64,000 bases of DNA from Euptelea pleiosperma (Eukaryota; Streptophyta; Magnoliopsida; Ranunculales; Eupteleaceae). The notes under the pieces are model-generated. The model worked only from the letters and a program-made list of their open reading frames with translations. It was not told the DNA's origin and did not search any database. Location of the stretch: assembly GCA_035048495.1 (NCBI GenBank), contig CM068548.1, positions 744,001 through 808,000 on the forward strand, read 5' to 3'. The first letter of the stretch is position 1. The number at the start of each line of letters is the position of its first letter. Positions 24,886 through 36,713 of the stretch are shown here, piece after piece. Position numbers and translations under genes: made by a program.

Positions 24886-27800
24886 TGAAGATATTCAGTC
24901 AAATTCCGAGGTCCGATTGCGAAAAAGTCACTAGTTATAAGCTTAGGAATGTAACGCACAAACTGAATCTAATTAGAGACATTGACGAACGAATGGAGCA
25001 AACTTGTTCCGCCTGTCCCGAATCTTGTTCCAAGACTTCAAATGTGTTGAAACAATAATAATGAAAGAGTTTGAGTAAAATTACGAGGTCTAGTTGCGAG
25101 AAAGTCACTTGTTATAGGCTTCGGAATGTAACACACAAACCGTGTCCAATTTGAGACATTGTCGCACGGATGGAGCAAACTTGTTCCGCTTGTCCTGAAT
25201 CTTCTTCCAACACTTCAAATGTGTTGAAAAAATAATAATGAAATAGTTTGAGTTAAATTCCGAGGTTCGGTTGCGAGAAAGTCACTTGTTATAGGCTTCG
25301 CAATGTAACACACAAGCTGAGTCCAATTAGAGGCATTGACGCACGGATGGAGCAAACTTCATCCGACAGTTACAAATCTTATTCCAACACTTCAAATGTG
25401 TTAAAACAATTGTAATAGAAGATACTGAGTCAAATTATGAGGTCCGGTTGCGAGAAAGTCACCTGTTATAGGCTTCGGAATGTAACACACAAACTGAGTC
25501 CAATTAGAGACATTGATGCACGGATGGAGCAAACTTCTTCCGACAGTCCCAAATCTTATTCCAACACTTCAAATGTGTTAAAAAAATTGTAATTGAAGAT
25601 ATTCAGTCAAATTCTGAGGTCCGGTTGCGAATAGTCAGTAATTATAGGGTTACGAATGTAACGCACAAACTGAGTCCAATTAGAGACATTGACGAACGAA
25701 TGGAGCAAACTTGTTCCGCCTGTCCCGAATCTTGTTCCAAGACTTCAAAAGTGTTGAAACAATAATAATGGAATAGTTTGAGTAAAATTACGAGGTCCGG
25801 TTGCGAGAAAGTCACTTGTTATAGGCTTCGGAATGTAATACACAAACTGAGTCCAATTAAAGACATTGACGCACGGATAGAGCAAACTTGTTCCGACAGT
25901 CCCGAATCTAATTCCAACACTTCAAATGTGTTAAAACAATTGTAATAGAAGATATTGAGTCAAATTACGAGGTCCGATTACGAAATAGTCACTAGTTATA
26001 AGCCTAGGAATGTAACGCACAAAATGAGTCCAATTAGAGACATTGACTCACGGAAGGAGCGAACTTGTTTCGAATGTCTCGAATCCTATTCCAAGACTTC
26101 AAATGTGTTGAAACAATTGTAATGGAAGAGTTTGAGTCAAATTACGAGGTCCGGATGCGAAAATGTAACTAGTTATAGGCTTCAGAATGTAACTCAAAAA
26201 CTAAGTCCAATTAGAGACATTGATGAACGAATGTAGCATACTTGTTATGCCTGTCCCGAATCTTGTTCCAAGACTTCAAATGTGTTGAAACAATAATGAT
26301 GAAAGAGTTCGAGTAAAATTACGATGTCCAGTTGCGAGAAAGCCACTAGTTATAGGCTTTGGAATGTAACACACAAACCGTGTCCAATTTGAGACATTGA
26401 TGCACGGATGGAGCAAACTTGTTCCGCCTGTCTCGAATCTAGTTCCAATACTTCAAATGTGTTGCAACAATAATAAATGAAGAGTTTGAGTGAAATTACG
26501 AGGTCCGGTTGCGAGAAAGTCATTGTTATGGGCTTCAGAATGTAACACACAAACTGAGTCCAATTAGAGACATTGATGCACGGATGGAGCAAACTTCTTC
26601 CGACAGTCCCCGAATCTTATTCCAACACTTCAAATGTGTTAAAAAAATTGTAATTGAAGATATTCAATGAAATTCTGAGGTCCGGTTGCGAAAGAGTCCG
26701 TAATTATAGGCTTACGAATGTAACGCAGAAACTGAGTCCAATTAGAGACATTGACGAACGAATGGAGCAAACTTGTTCCACCTGTCCCGAATCTTGTTCC
26801 AAGACTTCAAATGTGTTGAAACAACAATAATGATAGAGTTTGAGTAAAATTACGAGGTCCAGTTGCGAGAAAGTCACTTGTTATAGGCTTCGGAATGTAA
26901 CAAAAACCGTGTCCAATTAGAGACATTGTCGCACGGATGGAGCAAACTTGTTCCGACAGTCCCGAATCTAATTCCAACACATCAAATGTGTTAAAACAGA
27001 TGTAATTGAAGATATTCAATCAAATTACGAGCTCCGATTGCGAAAAAGTCACTAGTTATAAGCTTAGGAATGTAATGCACAAACTGAGTCTAATTAGAGA
27101 CATTGACGCACGGATGTAGCGAACTTGTGTCGACTGTCCCAAATCTTGTTCCAAGACTTCAAATGTGTTGAAACAATTATGATCGAAGAGTTTCAGTCAA
27201 ATTACAAGGTCCGGATGCGAAAACGTAACTAGTTATAGGCTTCGGAATGTAACACACAAACTAAGTCCAATTAGAGATATTGACGAACGAATGGAGCAAA
27301 CTTATTCCGCCTGTCCCGAATCTTGTTCCAAGACTTCAAATGTGTTGAAACAATAATAATGAAAGAGTTCGAGTAAAATTACGAGGTCCAGTTGCGAGAA
27401 AGTCACTAGTTATAGGCTTCGGAATGTAACACAGAAACCGTGTCCAATTTGAGACATTGATGCACGGATGGAGCGAACTTGTTCCGTCTGTCCCGAATCT
27501 AGTTCCAACACTTCAAATGTGTTGAAACAATAATAATGGAAGAGTTTGAGTAAAATTATGAGGTCCGGTTGCGAGAAAGTCACTTGTTATAGGCTACGGA
27601 ATGTAACACACAAACTAAGTCCAATTAGAGACATTGACGCACGGATGGCGCACACTTCATCCGACAGTCCCGAATCTTATTCCAGCACTTCAAATGTGTT
27701 AAAATAATTATAATAGAAGATATTGAGTCAAATTACGAGGTCCGGTTGCGAAAAAGTCAGTATTTATAGGCTTACGGATGTAATGCACAAACTGAGTCCA

Positions 27801-29112
27801 ATTAGAGACATTGACGAACGAATGTAGCAAACTTGTTCCGCCTATCCCGAATCTTGTTCCAAGACTTCAAATGTGTTGAAACAATAATAATGAAAGAGTT
27901 TGAGTAAAATTACGAGGTCCAGTTGCGAGAAAGTCACTTGTTATAAGCTTCGGAATATAACACCCAAACCGTTTCCAATTTGAGACATAGACGCAAGGAT
28001 GGAGCAAACTTGTTCTGCCTGTCCCGAATCTTCTTCCAACACTTTAAATGTGTTGAAAAAATAATAATGGAATAGTTTGATTAAAAGTACGAGGTCCGGT
28101 TGTGAGAAAGTCACTTGTTATAGGCTTCGGAATGTAACACACAAACTGAGTCCAATTAGAGACATTGACGCACGGATGGAGCAAACTTGTTCCGACAGTC
28201 CCGAATCTAATTCCAACGCTTCAAATATGTTAACACAATTGTAATTGAAGATATTCAGTCATATTACGAGTTCCGGTTGCAAAAAAGTCACTAGTTGTAA
28301 GCTTAGGAATGTAACGCACAAACTGAGTCTAATTAGAGACATTGACGCACGGATGGAGCAAACTTGTTTTGACTGTCCCGAATCTTGTTCCAAGACTTCA
28401 AATGTGTTGAAACAATAATAATGAAATAGTTTGAGTAAAATTACAAGGTCCAGTTGCGAGAAAGTCACTTGTTATAGGCTTCGGAATGTAACACACAAAC
28501 TGAGTCCAATTAGCGACATTGACGCACAGATGGAGCAAACTTGTTCCGACAGTCCTGAATCTAATTCCAACACTTCAAATGTGTTAAAACAATTGTAATT
28601 GAAGGTATTCAGTCAAATTACGAGGTTCGATTGCGAAAAAGTCACTAGTTATAAGCTTAGGAATGTAACGCACAAACTGAGTCTAATTAGAGACATTGAC
28701 GCACGGATGGAGCGAACTTGTTTCGACTGTCCCGAATGTTATTCCAAGAGTTCGAATGTGTTGAAACAATTGTAATGAAAGAGTTTGAGTCAAATTACGA
28801 GGTCCGGATGCGAAAACGTAACTAGTTAAAGGCTTCGGAATGTAACACACAAACTGAGTCCAATTAGAGACATTGACGAACGAATGGGGCAAACTTGTTC
28901 CACCTGCCCCGAATCTTCTCCCAACACTTCAAATATGAGGAAAAAATAATAATGGAATAGTTTGAGTAAAATTACTAGGTCCGGTTGTGAGAAAGTCACT
29001 CGTTATTGGCTTCGGAATGTAACACACTGAAATTAAGATTTTCAGCGTCGTTGGTTACGGAAACCCTAAAGTTCAACAATATTTGTAATTTCTCCGATTT
29101 GGTTCACTTAAT

Positions 29113-29700
29113 CTGCAAAAATGCAGACTTGCATAGTGGCTCGTGTCGGGTATCGTCCGCACTCGGGGTTAAGGCAAATAAAGAACAAATTAATAGAAAT
29201 CTGCTAGAAATGATGGAAGAGGTGAGAATGGTGAATCGGTGATTTAAAATAAGCTTTCGTGTTTTAGAGAGAGAAAATGATGAAGAAATTAAACTGAAAA
29301 CAAAAATAAAATACGAGATAGAATGAACTGCTCAAATTATGAAATCAAATCACTTTATTAAATTCAAATGTCAAAATACAACTTTCAATCGAATAAAACA
29401 TGCTAATTAAATAATTAACTAGAAAGCAATAATAAGAGAGACAAAATTATAGAGAGAGAAAATTAGAGATAGAGGAAGAAATGGTAGATAGAGAAATGGA
29501 GATTAGAGAGAGAAAATGGGGGTTTTAGAGAGAGAAAGAGAGATTTAGAACTTAGAGAGAGAAATAAGAACTAGAGAGAGAAAAGGGTTTTAGAGAGAGA
29601 GATAGAAATTTAAAGAGATATAGAGAGAAATTCTAGAGAGAGAAGAGAAGTAGAGAAACTTTAGAGAGAGAGAAGTGAAGAGAGAAAAAGAAAAGCTTAC
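29113..29700 (-). other. Putative LTR-internal intron, element 2
   Basis: On the minus strand GTAAGC (after CATGTG) begins at 29700 and CATTTTTGCAG ends at 29113. The interior is rich in CTCTCT on the sense strand. Near the acceptor lies a conserved block (29135-29167 plus strand: AGTGGCTCGTGTCGGGTATC followed by GTCCGCACTCGGGG) shared with the other LTRs. Splicing is inferred from consensus sites and recurrence. Confidence 0.5.
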
Positions 29701-29839
29701 CACATGTATGATCGCAGCCACTGGATCTTGGCGTGCAAACTTGCATAGGGATCAAGCGACTTCAAGATAAGATACGGTGGTGGATTGATCTGTGGTACAG
29801 CAAGTAGATAAACCAGCAAGCAAGGATGACGAAGAAAGA

Positions 29840-29858
29840 AAGTTGCAGGTTGCAACTT
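29840..29858. repeat. GTTGCA palindrome, element 2 (first)
   Basis: AAGTTGCA and TGCAACTT arms, 3-base spacer. Same core as the other LTR palindromes. Confidence 0.75.
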
Positions 29859-30792
29859 AGAGTGAGAGAAGGTTGCTGATGGAGGATACACAGAGAAGCA
29901 GGCGGTGGAATTCTAGAAGCAGTGTGTTGTGAAGAACACTTGTAACCCGTGGAGTAGTGAGCATTGATGCGCCTGTTGCAGATGTGATTGTAGCAGCACG
30001 TTGCAATGGTGAGTTGCTAGTTCACGTAGGAAGAAGAGAGCACTAGCAGGTGCTACTTTATGGTTTCGGGTTGGTGATGAGAGAGGAGAAGGTGCAAACA
30101 CACGGTGGTCGGTTGTCAAGAAAACGGTGGTTGTTATTTCTGGTGATGAGCAGACAGGCCGGTCGTGCCTCCAATGGTGAGGAGGATCGCCGGAGGGAGG
30201 AGAAGCTGCAGTGATCAGTGGAATGGCGTTTGCAGGCCTGTACGATGGTGGAAGAGACAAGGAGCAACAGATGTTGCTGATGGAGTGCTGGGCGGTGATA
30301 ATGGTGGAGAAGGAGGAAATCGGGGTGTGCAAAGGTGAGGATGGGGTTGAAGATGCCGCCTGCACCTTGCAATTGGAATGTGGGCCGTAGAGAAGGTGGC
30401 TGGAAAGAGGCGGAGCTGCTGGTGGTCGCTGGCTGTGGGAGGAAGACGATGGAGAAGAATGAGCTATAGGTTGTTGCATCCAAGGGAGGAGCAAGCAGAT
30501 CTCGTCCCAATGACCAAGGATATCAGCCAGTGACGATGAAAAGAACCTGTTGGACTTGCAGGTCTGTAGGAGGTTCGAGATCTTGGTTGAGGTGGTTACT
30601 ACAGCCACGATTTGCACTGAGAGAAGGAGAGAGGGTACCGGAGTTGCAGCAATCCAGTTGCTCACGGAATAGCAACTAACAGCCACTAGAGAGGGGGAGT
30701 TTGAAGAGAAGAACGTGGTGGGGCAATCCAGAATCAACGAGGTTGCTGTAACGAGGAGGATAGCTGGTCCGTTGGGTTGAAAAGATGGTGAA

Positions 30793-30847
30793 CAGTTGCA
30801 GGCTGTGCAACTGTAAGTGTGGCCGGAGTTGCAGGCGGCAACTCCGG
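30793..30847. repeat. Two adjacent GTTGCA palindromes, element 2
   Basis: CAGTTGCA / TGCAACTG (30793-30813) and CCGGAGTTGC / GCAACTCCGG (30823-30847), each with a 5-base spacer, lie next to a GAA-rich tract, as in element 1. Confidence 0.8.
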
Positions 30848-31325
30848 TGAAGAAGAAGAAGAAGATGAAGGAGAAGTAGAAGCTTTCGCCGGTTTTTAAT
30901 GGATTGTGAATGGCAGGTTGCTGGTCTTTAGAACAGCAAACCGTGAAAGGTTTCCCGGAGATGATGGGGAGATCGCCGGAATTAATGGAATGGGATGGAG
31001 ATCGTGGTGAAGACCACAGTGGTGCGTGCTAAGAGAAATGAGAGCGTGGGCAGGGGGTGCAAACGTTCCTCTTTTTCTTCTTCACGGATGGAGAGCAACT
31101 CTTAGAAGCAGGAATGGAGGTGGCTTGCAACAATTCCGGCGAGCTTCTCGCTGGAATTAATGGTGAGAAGGTGTGATACACCAAGGAGAAGGAGCACACG
31201 TAGGTATTTCTTGTTAGCAATCTTGTTTCTTGGAGGGTTTAGAGGATGGAGATAGGTTTAGGAGAAGAAGAGGTTGGAAAGAATAGAGGGGGAAGGGAAC
31301 CAAAGAAACCCAAGGTTTCTCTCTC

Positions 31326-31334
31326 TTTTATAGG
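31326..31334 (-). promoter_or_regulatory. TATA box candidate, element 2
   Basis: The minus strand reads CCTATAAAA followed by GAGAGAG. It sits where the TATA box lies in the related LTRs, downstream of the MSA-like repeats. The flanking inverted repeats found in the other LTRs are absent. Confidence 0.5.
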
Positions 31335-31813
31335 ATCGAGTAGTTTGTTGTGGGAGAGAGAAACGTGGGAATGAAGTTAGGGATTGATGAGAAGTGGTCA
31401 AAGTTGACCAATTCTCCCATTGGCTTGAATGTGGGCTTGTGAGAGCCCATGGGTTTATGTTGGCCACTTGCATTGATTGGGTCATTACAAGGATAATTGG
31501 CCCGTGGGCCTTGTGACCATGTGTCAATGGGTATGGGCATGGGCTCAAGGATAAGCGGGCTAATGGGCCGGATAAATATGGGCCTCTTGCGAGGCCATGG
31601 GTTAGGGTGCGTTTGGCCGCTAGAGGAGAAAAAATGGTAAATGAGCCCAAAACACCATGGGCTCTAGGACGGGTTACAAGGCCGTGGGCTTCCAATTTGC
31701 TTGTGGGTCACTTGGCCATGGGGGCTGTTAGATGATGAAACTATGATAATTGGATGAGATGAGGTGGCAGTTTGACTCGGTCCACAATTGGCGGACCGTA
31801 GGATCTGGAAAGA

Positions 31814-31864
31814 TCCAACGGTCAAATGAATGATCTAACGGTCGAATTGAAGATCTAACGGTAG
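31814..31864 (-). promoter_or_regulatory. Three MSA-like motifs at 20-bp spacing, element 2 U3
   Basis: TCCAACGGTCA (31814, full match to YCYAACGGYYA), TCTAACGGTCG (31834, one mismatch) and TCTAACGGTAG (31854, degraded). The 20-bp spacing seen in element 1 and in the 48291 cluster is kept although the intervening bases have changed. Confidence 0.5.
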
Positions 31865-32625
31865 AAGAACTATGAGAGATGGAATAAAGCTAAAGGAGAG
31901 AAGATCTGAGGTTAGATGATGGAGATCAGAGGGTTAGGACGATCGATCTAAGGATCGGATGGTGAGATATAGGCAATTCGATCATGGAGAGGGGGATCGG
32001 ATGGTAGATCTGGGGATCTAATGGTAGGATGAGATGATCTACAGGTTAGATATTAGAGTCTAGAGAGATGGAGAGAGAAAATAATACAAAATAATGGCAA
32101 AAGAGTTGGCGGAGGGTCATGAACCCTGATCTTCAATGTAATCTTCCGTCGGCTTTACCAATTACGTAAGCCGTCATTTTATGTCAGTTGGTGCGGCTTT
32201 GAATCACTTTAGCTCGTCTCTTGGTCTTCAGCTTTTCCTCTCTCTTGGTTCTTTATCTGGCTCTACGATCCTCTGACTTGACCCGTACTTGGCCGGTCTC
32301 TTCTTGTCATAGCTTGTTGCCTCCTTAAGCTTTGATATTAGGCTTCTATGGTTGATCGTGGGCCCGCAAGTCTCTAAAATCGCCCGACTGGGTTTCCTGC
32401 GAGAGAAAAGCACGTAATGAGACTTAATCAAAATGGCTTCATATCTAGACTATCCGAAATGCGTACATTTCATGCAAATAGTCGATTTTCGTTTAAAAAT
32501 TGCGCTCTACGCATTGGAAGAAACTCTTATGTGAAAAAGTCGACGAAAAGACAAGTTTTGCGTAGGAGAATGCGACATCGCTATAAGGATAATGGCTTAA
32601 AATAAGCACTTTTGAGCGAATATCA

Positions 32626-33087
32626 CACACAAACTGAGTCCAATTAGAGACATTGACGCACAGATGGAGCAAACTTGTTCTGACAGTCCCGAATCTAATT
32701 CCAACACTTCAAATGTGTTAAAACAATTGTAATTGAAGATATTCAGTCAAATTACGAGGTCCGGTTGCGAGAAAGTCACTTGTTATAGGCTTCGGAATGT
32801 AACACACAAACTGAGTCCAATTAGAGCCATTGACCCACGGATGGAGCAAACTTCTTCTGACTGTCCCGAATCTTATTCTAACACTTCAAATGTGTTAAAA
32901 CAATTGTAATAGATGATATTGAGTCAAATTACGAGGTCCGGTTGCGAAAAAATCAGTAACACCCAAACTAAGTCCAATTAGAGACATTGACGAACGAATG
33001 GAGCAAACGTGTTCTGCCTGTCCCGAATCTTGTTCCAAGACTTCAAATGTGTTGAAACAATAATCATGAAAGAGTTATTGATGCACG
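32626..33087. repeat. 177-bp satellite array, block 3
   Basis: Fewer than three monomers between two LTR insertions. One monomer has lost about 20 bp near 32960: AAAATCAGTAA joins directly to CACCCAAAC, apparently by deletion between GTAA direct repeats. It ends with GCACG (33083-33087), the left target-site copy of the next element. Confidence 0.95.
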
Positions 33088-34397
33088 TGTAATACCCTGA
33101 ACTTTCGTTCTAGGGTATTATGGTAAATTCACCTAATAATGAAAACCTGAAACTTTTTCAAACTCTTATTATTATTTTTATTGTTTAATATCATGTATGA
33201 GTATGTGTATTTAATTTGGTTTTATTCTGACAACTTTGAAAAACCTGCTATTTTTGAAACTCGCTCTTTAGGGCTAAATTCCTACTAAAAATAATGAACC
33301 ATAACTTGCAAAGGACTTTTTCTTGCCGCAGCTAACATTCCAGAACTTTTATACGAAAATTATTTTGTGGGCCCGAGACTTCAAAAATATTCCTATTTTA
33401 TCCTTATCAACTTACCTGTGAAATTTGGAAGCTTTCTTGATACATGAAAACCCTAGTGGGAGATTTCGGGAGATTTTGACAAAAATAATATTTTCGTAAT
33501 TTTTAAACATTCCTACCATTATTATATTTTCAAAAATAATATTTAATTATATTTTATTTATTTAATAGGAGCGTGGGACCCGCAAATCACTTTCGGGTCA
33601 TTCCAATGTCATTTGACACTTTTCTAGGGTTTTGAACGTTTTTATGATTTATGTGTGTGACATGTGTCAATACCTTATTGTATGGACTTTTAAATTATAT
33701 AATATAGTTTGATTGAATTAATTTATAATTATTTGTGTTATGATTGTTGGGTGGGGCCGTATGGCCGATCTAGAAGTCTTTTGGGCTTAATAATATTATT
33801 AAATGAAGCCTATTGATGTATATGGGCCTTGGGCCCATTCCTAACCCATTAATAGTGTAAAATATAAGTTTTTGAGGGTTGAAAAAGTCATCCCTTTGCT
33901 AGTTACGAATTTCAATAAAATAGAAACCCTAATCCTTCCCTAAACCTATTTATGAAAAACCCTAAAGCTTTAGAAGCTTTCACAAACCCAACTCCATTGA
34001 AGAATAGAGCAAGCTCCATTAAACCTTCATCCGGGTACCGATCGCACTCGAGCAAGAAGGGAGAATTGACGGAGACTCCGATTTGAAGAACATACTCCGA
34101 AGAGAGGACGATCCGACGACTTTCAAATTTGAAAAAACTTTTGATTTTCATTAAAGTTCAAGAAACCTTAAGGTAAGTGCGCCTGATCCATCCTATACTT
34201 GTTTTTTTTCAAGATTTTATTTCTCTTTTATTAGATAATGGTTGATACTCATTATAAATTAATTTCAACAATATTTATTTTATTCTTATTGGGTTGATAT
34301 TTATTTTGGGCCACCATGATGGGTTGGGCCATAGTCTATTTTGTACCTATAACGGATGATTATGTTCTTTATCATTTTCGTTGTATTTTAATAATTT

Positions 34398-35290
34398 AAA
34401 TATTTTTATAATTATTTTTTCTAAATACCTCTTTGAATTAATTTTCTAAAACCGTTTATTTTGTATTTTTTTGATTTGTATTGATTAAGTTATGATTTTT
34501 CTAAGTATTTGACTTTACCAAAAAATCCAGAATTTCAGATTTTACACGGTCCAATTCACTTGAGATTTCGATCTATATTTTTAACCTAAATATTTTTCTA
34601 ATTATTTTTCACAGATACCTTTATCAATCTAGTTTCTAGAACCTTTGAGTTTGTATTTTTCTGATTTGTATTGATTAAGTTATGATTTTTTAAACGTGCT
34701 GGACTTTTCTGTAAAACCCAGAATTCCTAATTTTACACGGTCCACTTTACCTGAGATTTTGATCTATATTTTTAATCTAAATATTTTTCTAATTATTTTT
34801 CACAGATACCTCTATCAATCTAGTTTCTAGAACCTTTGAGTTTATATTTTTTGATGATTTTTCAAATGCGCTGGACTTTTCTGTAAAACCCAGAATTTCA
34901 GATTTTACACGGTCCACTTCACTTGAGATTTCGATCTATATTTTTAACCTAAATATTTTTTTGATTATTTTTCATAGATACCTCTTATCAATTTAGTTTC
35001 TAGAACCCTTGAGTTTGTATTTTTCCGATATGTATTGATTAAGTTATGAGTTTTTAAATGTGCTAGACATTTCTGTAAAACCCAGAATCCCAGGTTCTAT
35101 CCGACCCACTTCATTAAGGGTTTCAACCCATATTTTGAATCTAAATATTTTTCTATTTCTTTTTCCTAAAAACCTCTATGAATCTAGTTTTTGAATCCAT
35201 TGAGTTTATATTTTTCTAATTCATATTTATTTAGTTATGATTTTTATAATGCAATACATTTTTTGTAAAAAAACCTATTAATTGTTTGTG
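34398..35290 (+). repeat. Five tandem repeats of about 190 bp in the LTR
   Basis: The start AAATATTTTT recurs at 34398, 34588, 34779, 34951 and 35143 (spacings 190, 191, 172, 192). Each copy continues with a TAATTATTTTT-like stretch, an ACCTCT-like stretch, CTAGTTTCTAGAACC, a TTGATTAAGTTATG segment and AAACCCAGAAT. The third copy lacks part of the unit. Confidence 0.85.
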
Positions 35291-35350
35291 GTTCGGTCAT
35301 GATTATTAACTATTAAGGTTTTAACCTTGTTGTTTGACTAAACCCTAGAT

Positions 35351-35800
35351 GGTTTGACCTATACCTATATGCATGGGGATCTCACCCATGTGTCTTGGAT
35401 CTCTGATAGGGTTCGGCCAAGTGTCTTGGATCCCTCTTTAGGGTTCGACATTGTGTCATGGATCCCTCATAGAGTTCGGCCATGGCGTGTTGGATTCTCT
35501 TGCGATTTTTACTTATATTATTCATCGATGTTGATTGTGATATTTGGTCATATCTTATTGACTATTATACCTAGATGATTTGACCTATACTTGTATGCAT
35601 GGGGATCCCACCCATGTGTCTTGGATCCCTTATAGGGTTCGGCTAAGTGTCTTGGATCCCTTTTTAGGGTTTGACCTTGTGTCATGGATCCCTCATAGGG
35701 TTCGGCCATGGTGTGTTGGATTGCCTTTTGATTTCCACTTATATTGTTCATCCATGTTGATCGTGACTTTCGGTGTTTATTTCATGTTATTCATGTTTAA
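35351..35800 (+). repeat. Two tandem repeats of 226 bp in the LTR
   Basis: TGACCTATAC starts at 35355 and 35581. Each copy contains several GTGTCTTGGATCCCT / GTGTCATGGATCCCT sub-repeats separated by TAGGGTTCGGCC-like segments, so the unit is itself internally repeated. Confidence 0.85.
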
Positions 35801-36713
35801 CTCTAATTCGTTCCCATATTATTACTCTTAATGATCATTGGTTCATTTTATATTTTTATTTAAATGTTAAATACATGTGTGCTTATGTCATGTAACCCTA
35901 GTACATCTTGTTGTCATACTATGATCATCACTTCATTTCATATAAGGGGTGCATAAGGGAATGGGGTTGAAGTATATTATATACGTTTATATTGGTTTTA
36001 TCAATTAATCAGGGTTCGGTACCCTAGGGTGAAAGGCCCCAGACGTTATTATATCCTGCAGATGGGTCGATGAGACCGCTCCCAGTGTGGGAAGGAGATG
36101 GAGACCCTATGTGGTTATGGGTACTAGTTGCATTTGCATCCCGTACTTACTTGCATTCATCCTCATATTCATGTCATCCTTATTATATGATTGAGATGCA
36201 TACCTTGGTTAAAAACTTGTATAGTATGATATCATACCATGCACACTGTTGTATTACTGGGCCTCGGCTCACGGTGCTATACCGATACCATTTTCAGATT
36301 TTGAGGAGTCGGGTACGTGAGATGATTTTGAGACGAAAGACTCTGGTGCATTCGAGGAGATCGGCGAGGATTTGGGAGTCGATCCCACACTTTAGAAAGT
36401 TGTATTTGATTATTTTACAACATTATTTATTTATTTTCACTAGCATGTAAGCCTTTGATTGAGAGCATGTTCTCACTTCCATCTCTCCACATTTAGTTGA
36501 TTGATTGAATTATTTGAATTATTAATTATTTTAATTATTTGTTTCCTACATCTAGATTCTTTTTTTTACTTAGTGGGTTTTCGAATGAACCTTAGTAGTC
36601 TAATTGACCTAATTGGACCACTAGGGGACATTCATGGATCACCTCTGGTTCGGGTACGGGTCGATCCACGGATTTTCGGGTCGTATCTGGGTATCCGGAT
36701 TCGGGGCGTGACA

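Larger units (their letters stand above)
12398..29027. repeat. 177-bp satellite array, block 2
   Basis: About 94 monomers of the same satellite, resuming with the right target-site copy ACGAA of element 1. The block contains most of the ~8 kb segmental duplication described separately. Marker variants include the doubled ATTGTAATAGA motif (near 13350 and 21500, also near 4985), a CAACACTCTTCAAATG insertion (near 15465 and 23438), and the GATGCGAAAACGTAAC subtype. The ORFs in this block are monomer-phase shadows. It ends at the CACAC left target-site copy (29023-29027) of element 2. Confidence 0.97.
29028..32625 (-). mobile_element. Solo LTR of an Athila-like gypsy element (element 2)
   Basis: A 3598-bp insertion beginning TGAAATTAAG and ending GCGAATATCA on the plus strand, flanked by perfect CACAC copies (29023-29027 and 32626-32630) that rejoin into an intact satellite monomer. 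Its sense is the minus strand. One LTR start, one LTR end and no coding sequence mark it as a solo LTR. It shares with element 1 and the mosaic the LTR start, the three MSA-like motifs, the GTTGCA palindromes, the pyrimidine-rich (on sense) putative intron and the conserved block before the LTR end. Its core promoter region is diverged. The longest frame (29913-30737, minus) starts with TTG, not ATG, and is low complexity. Confidence 0.9.
33088..36713 (+). mobile_element. Solo LTR of the second gypsy-type family
   Basis: A 3626-bp insertion beginning TGTAATACCCTGAAC and ending GGGGCGTGACA with perfect GCACG copies (33083-33087, 36714-36718). Its ends match those of the nested LTR at 8214-10331, and a TACTGGGCCTCGGCTCAC block near 36253 followed by TTTTCAG resembles that LTR, so I place both in one family, plus-oriented. 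No gag-pol, primer binding site or second LTR is present. It holds two tandem repeat clusters (34398-35290, 35351-35800). ORFs at 35354-35578, 35580-35831, 36070-36450 and 36501-36785 have no recognisable domains; the last runs into satellite. Confidence 0.88.

Noticed and set aside
29913..30737. 274-codon minus-strand frame in element 2
   Set aside because: It starts with TTG, is low complexity and has no domain. It lies in the same LTR region as the spurious frames of the other LTRs.
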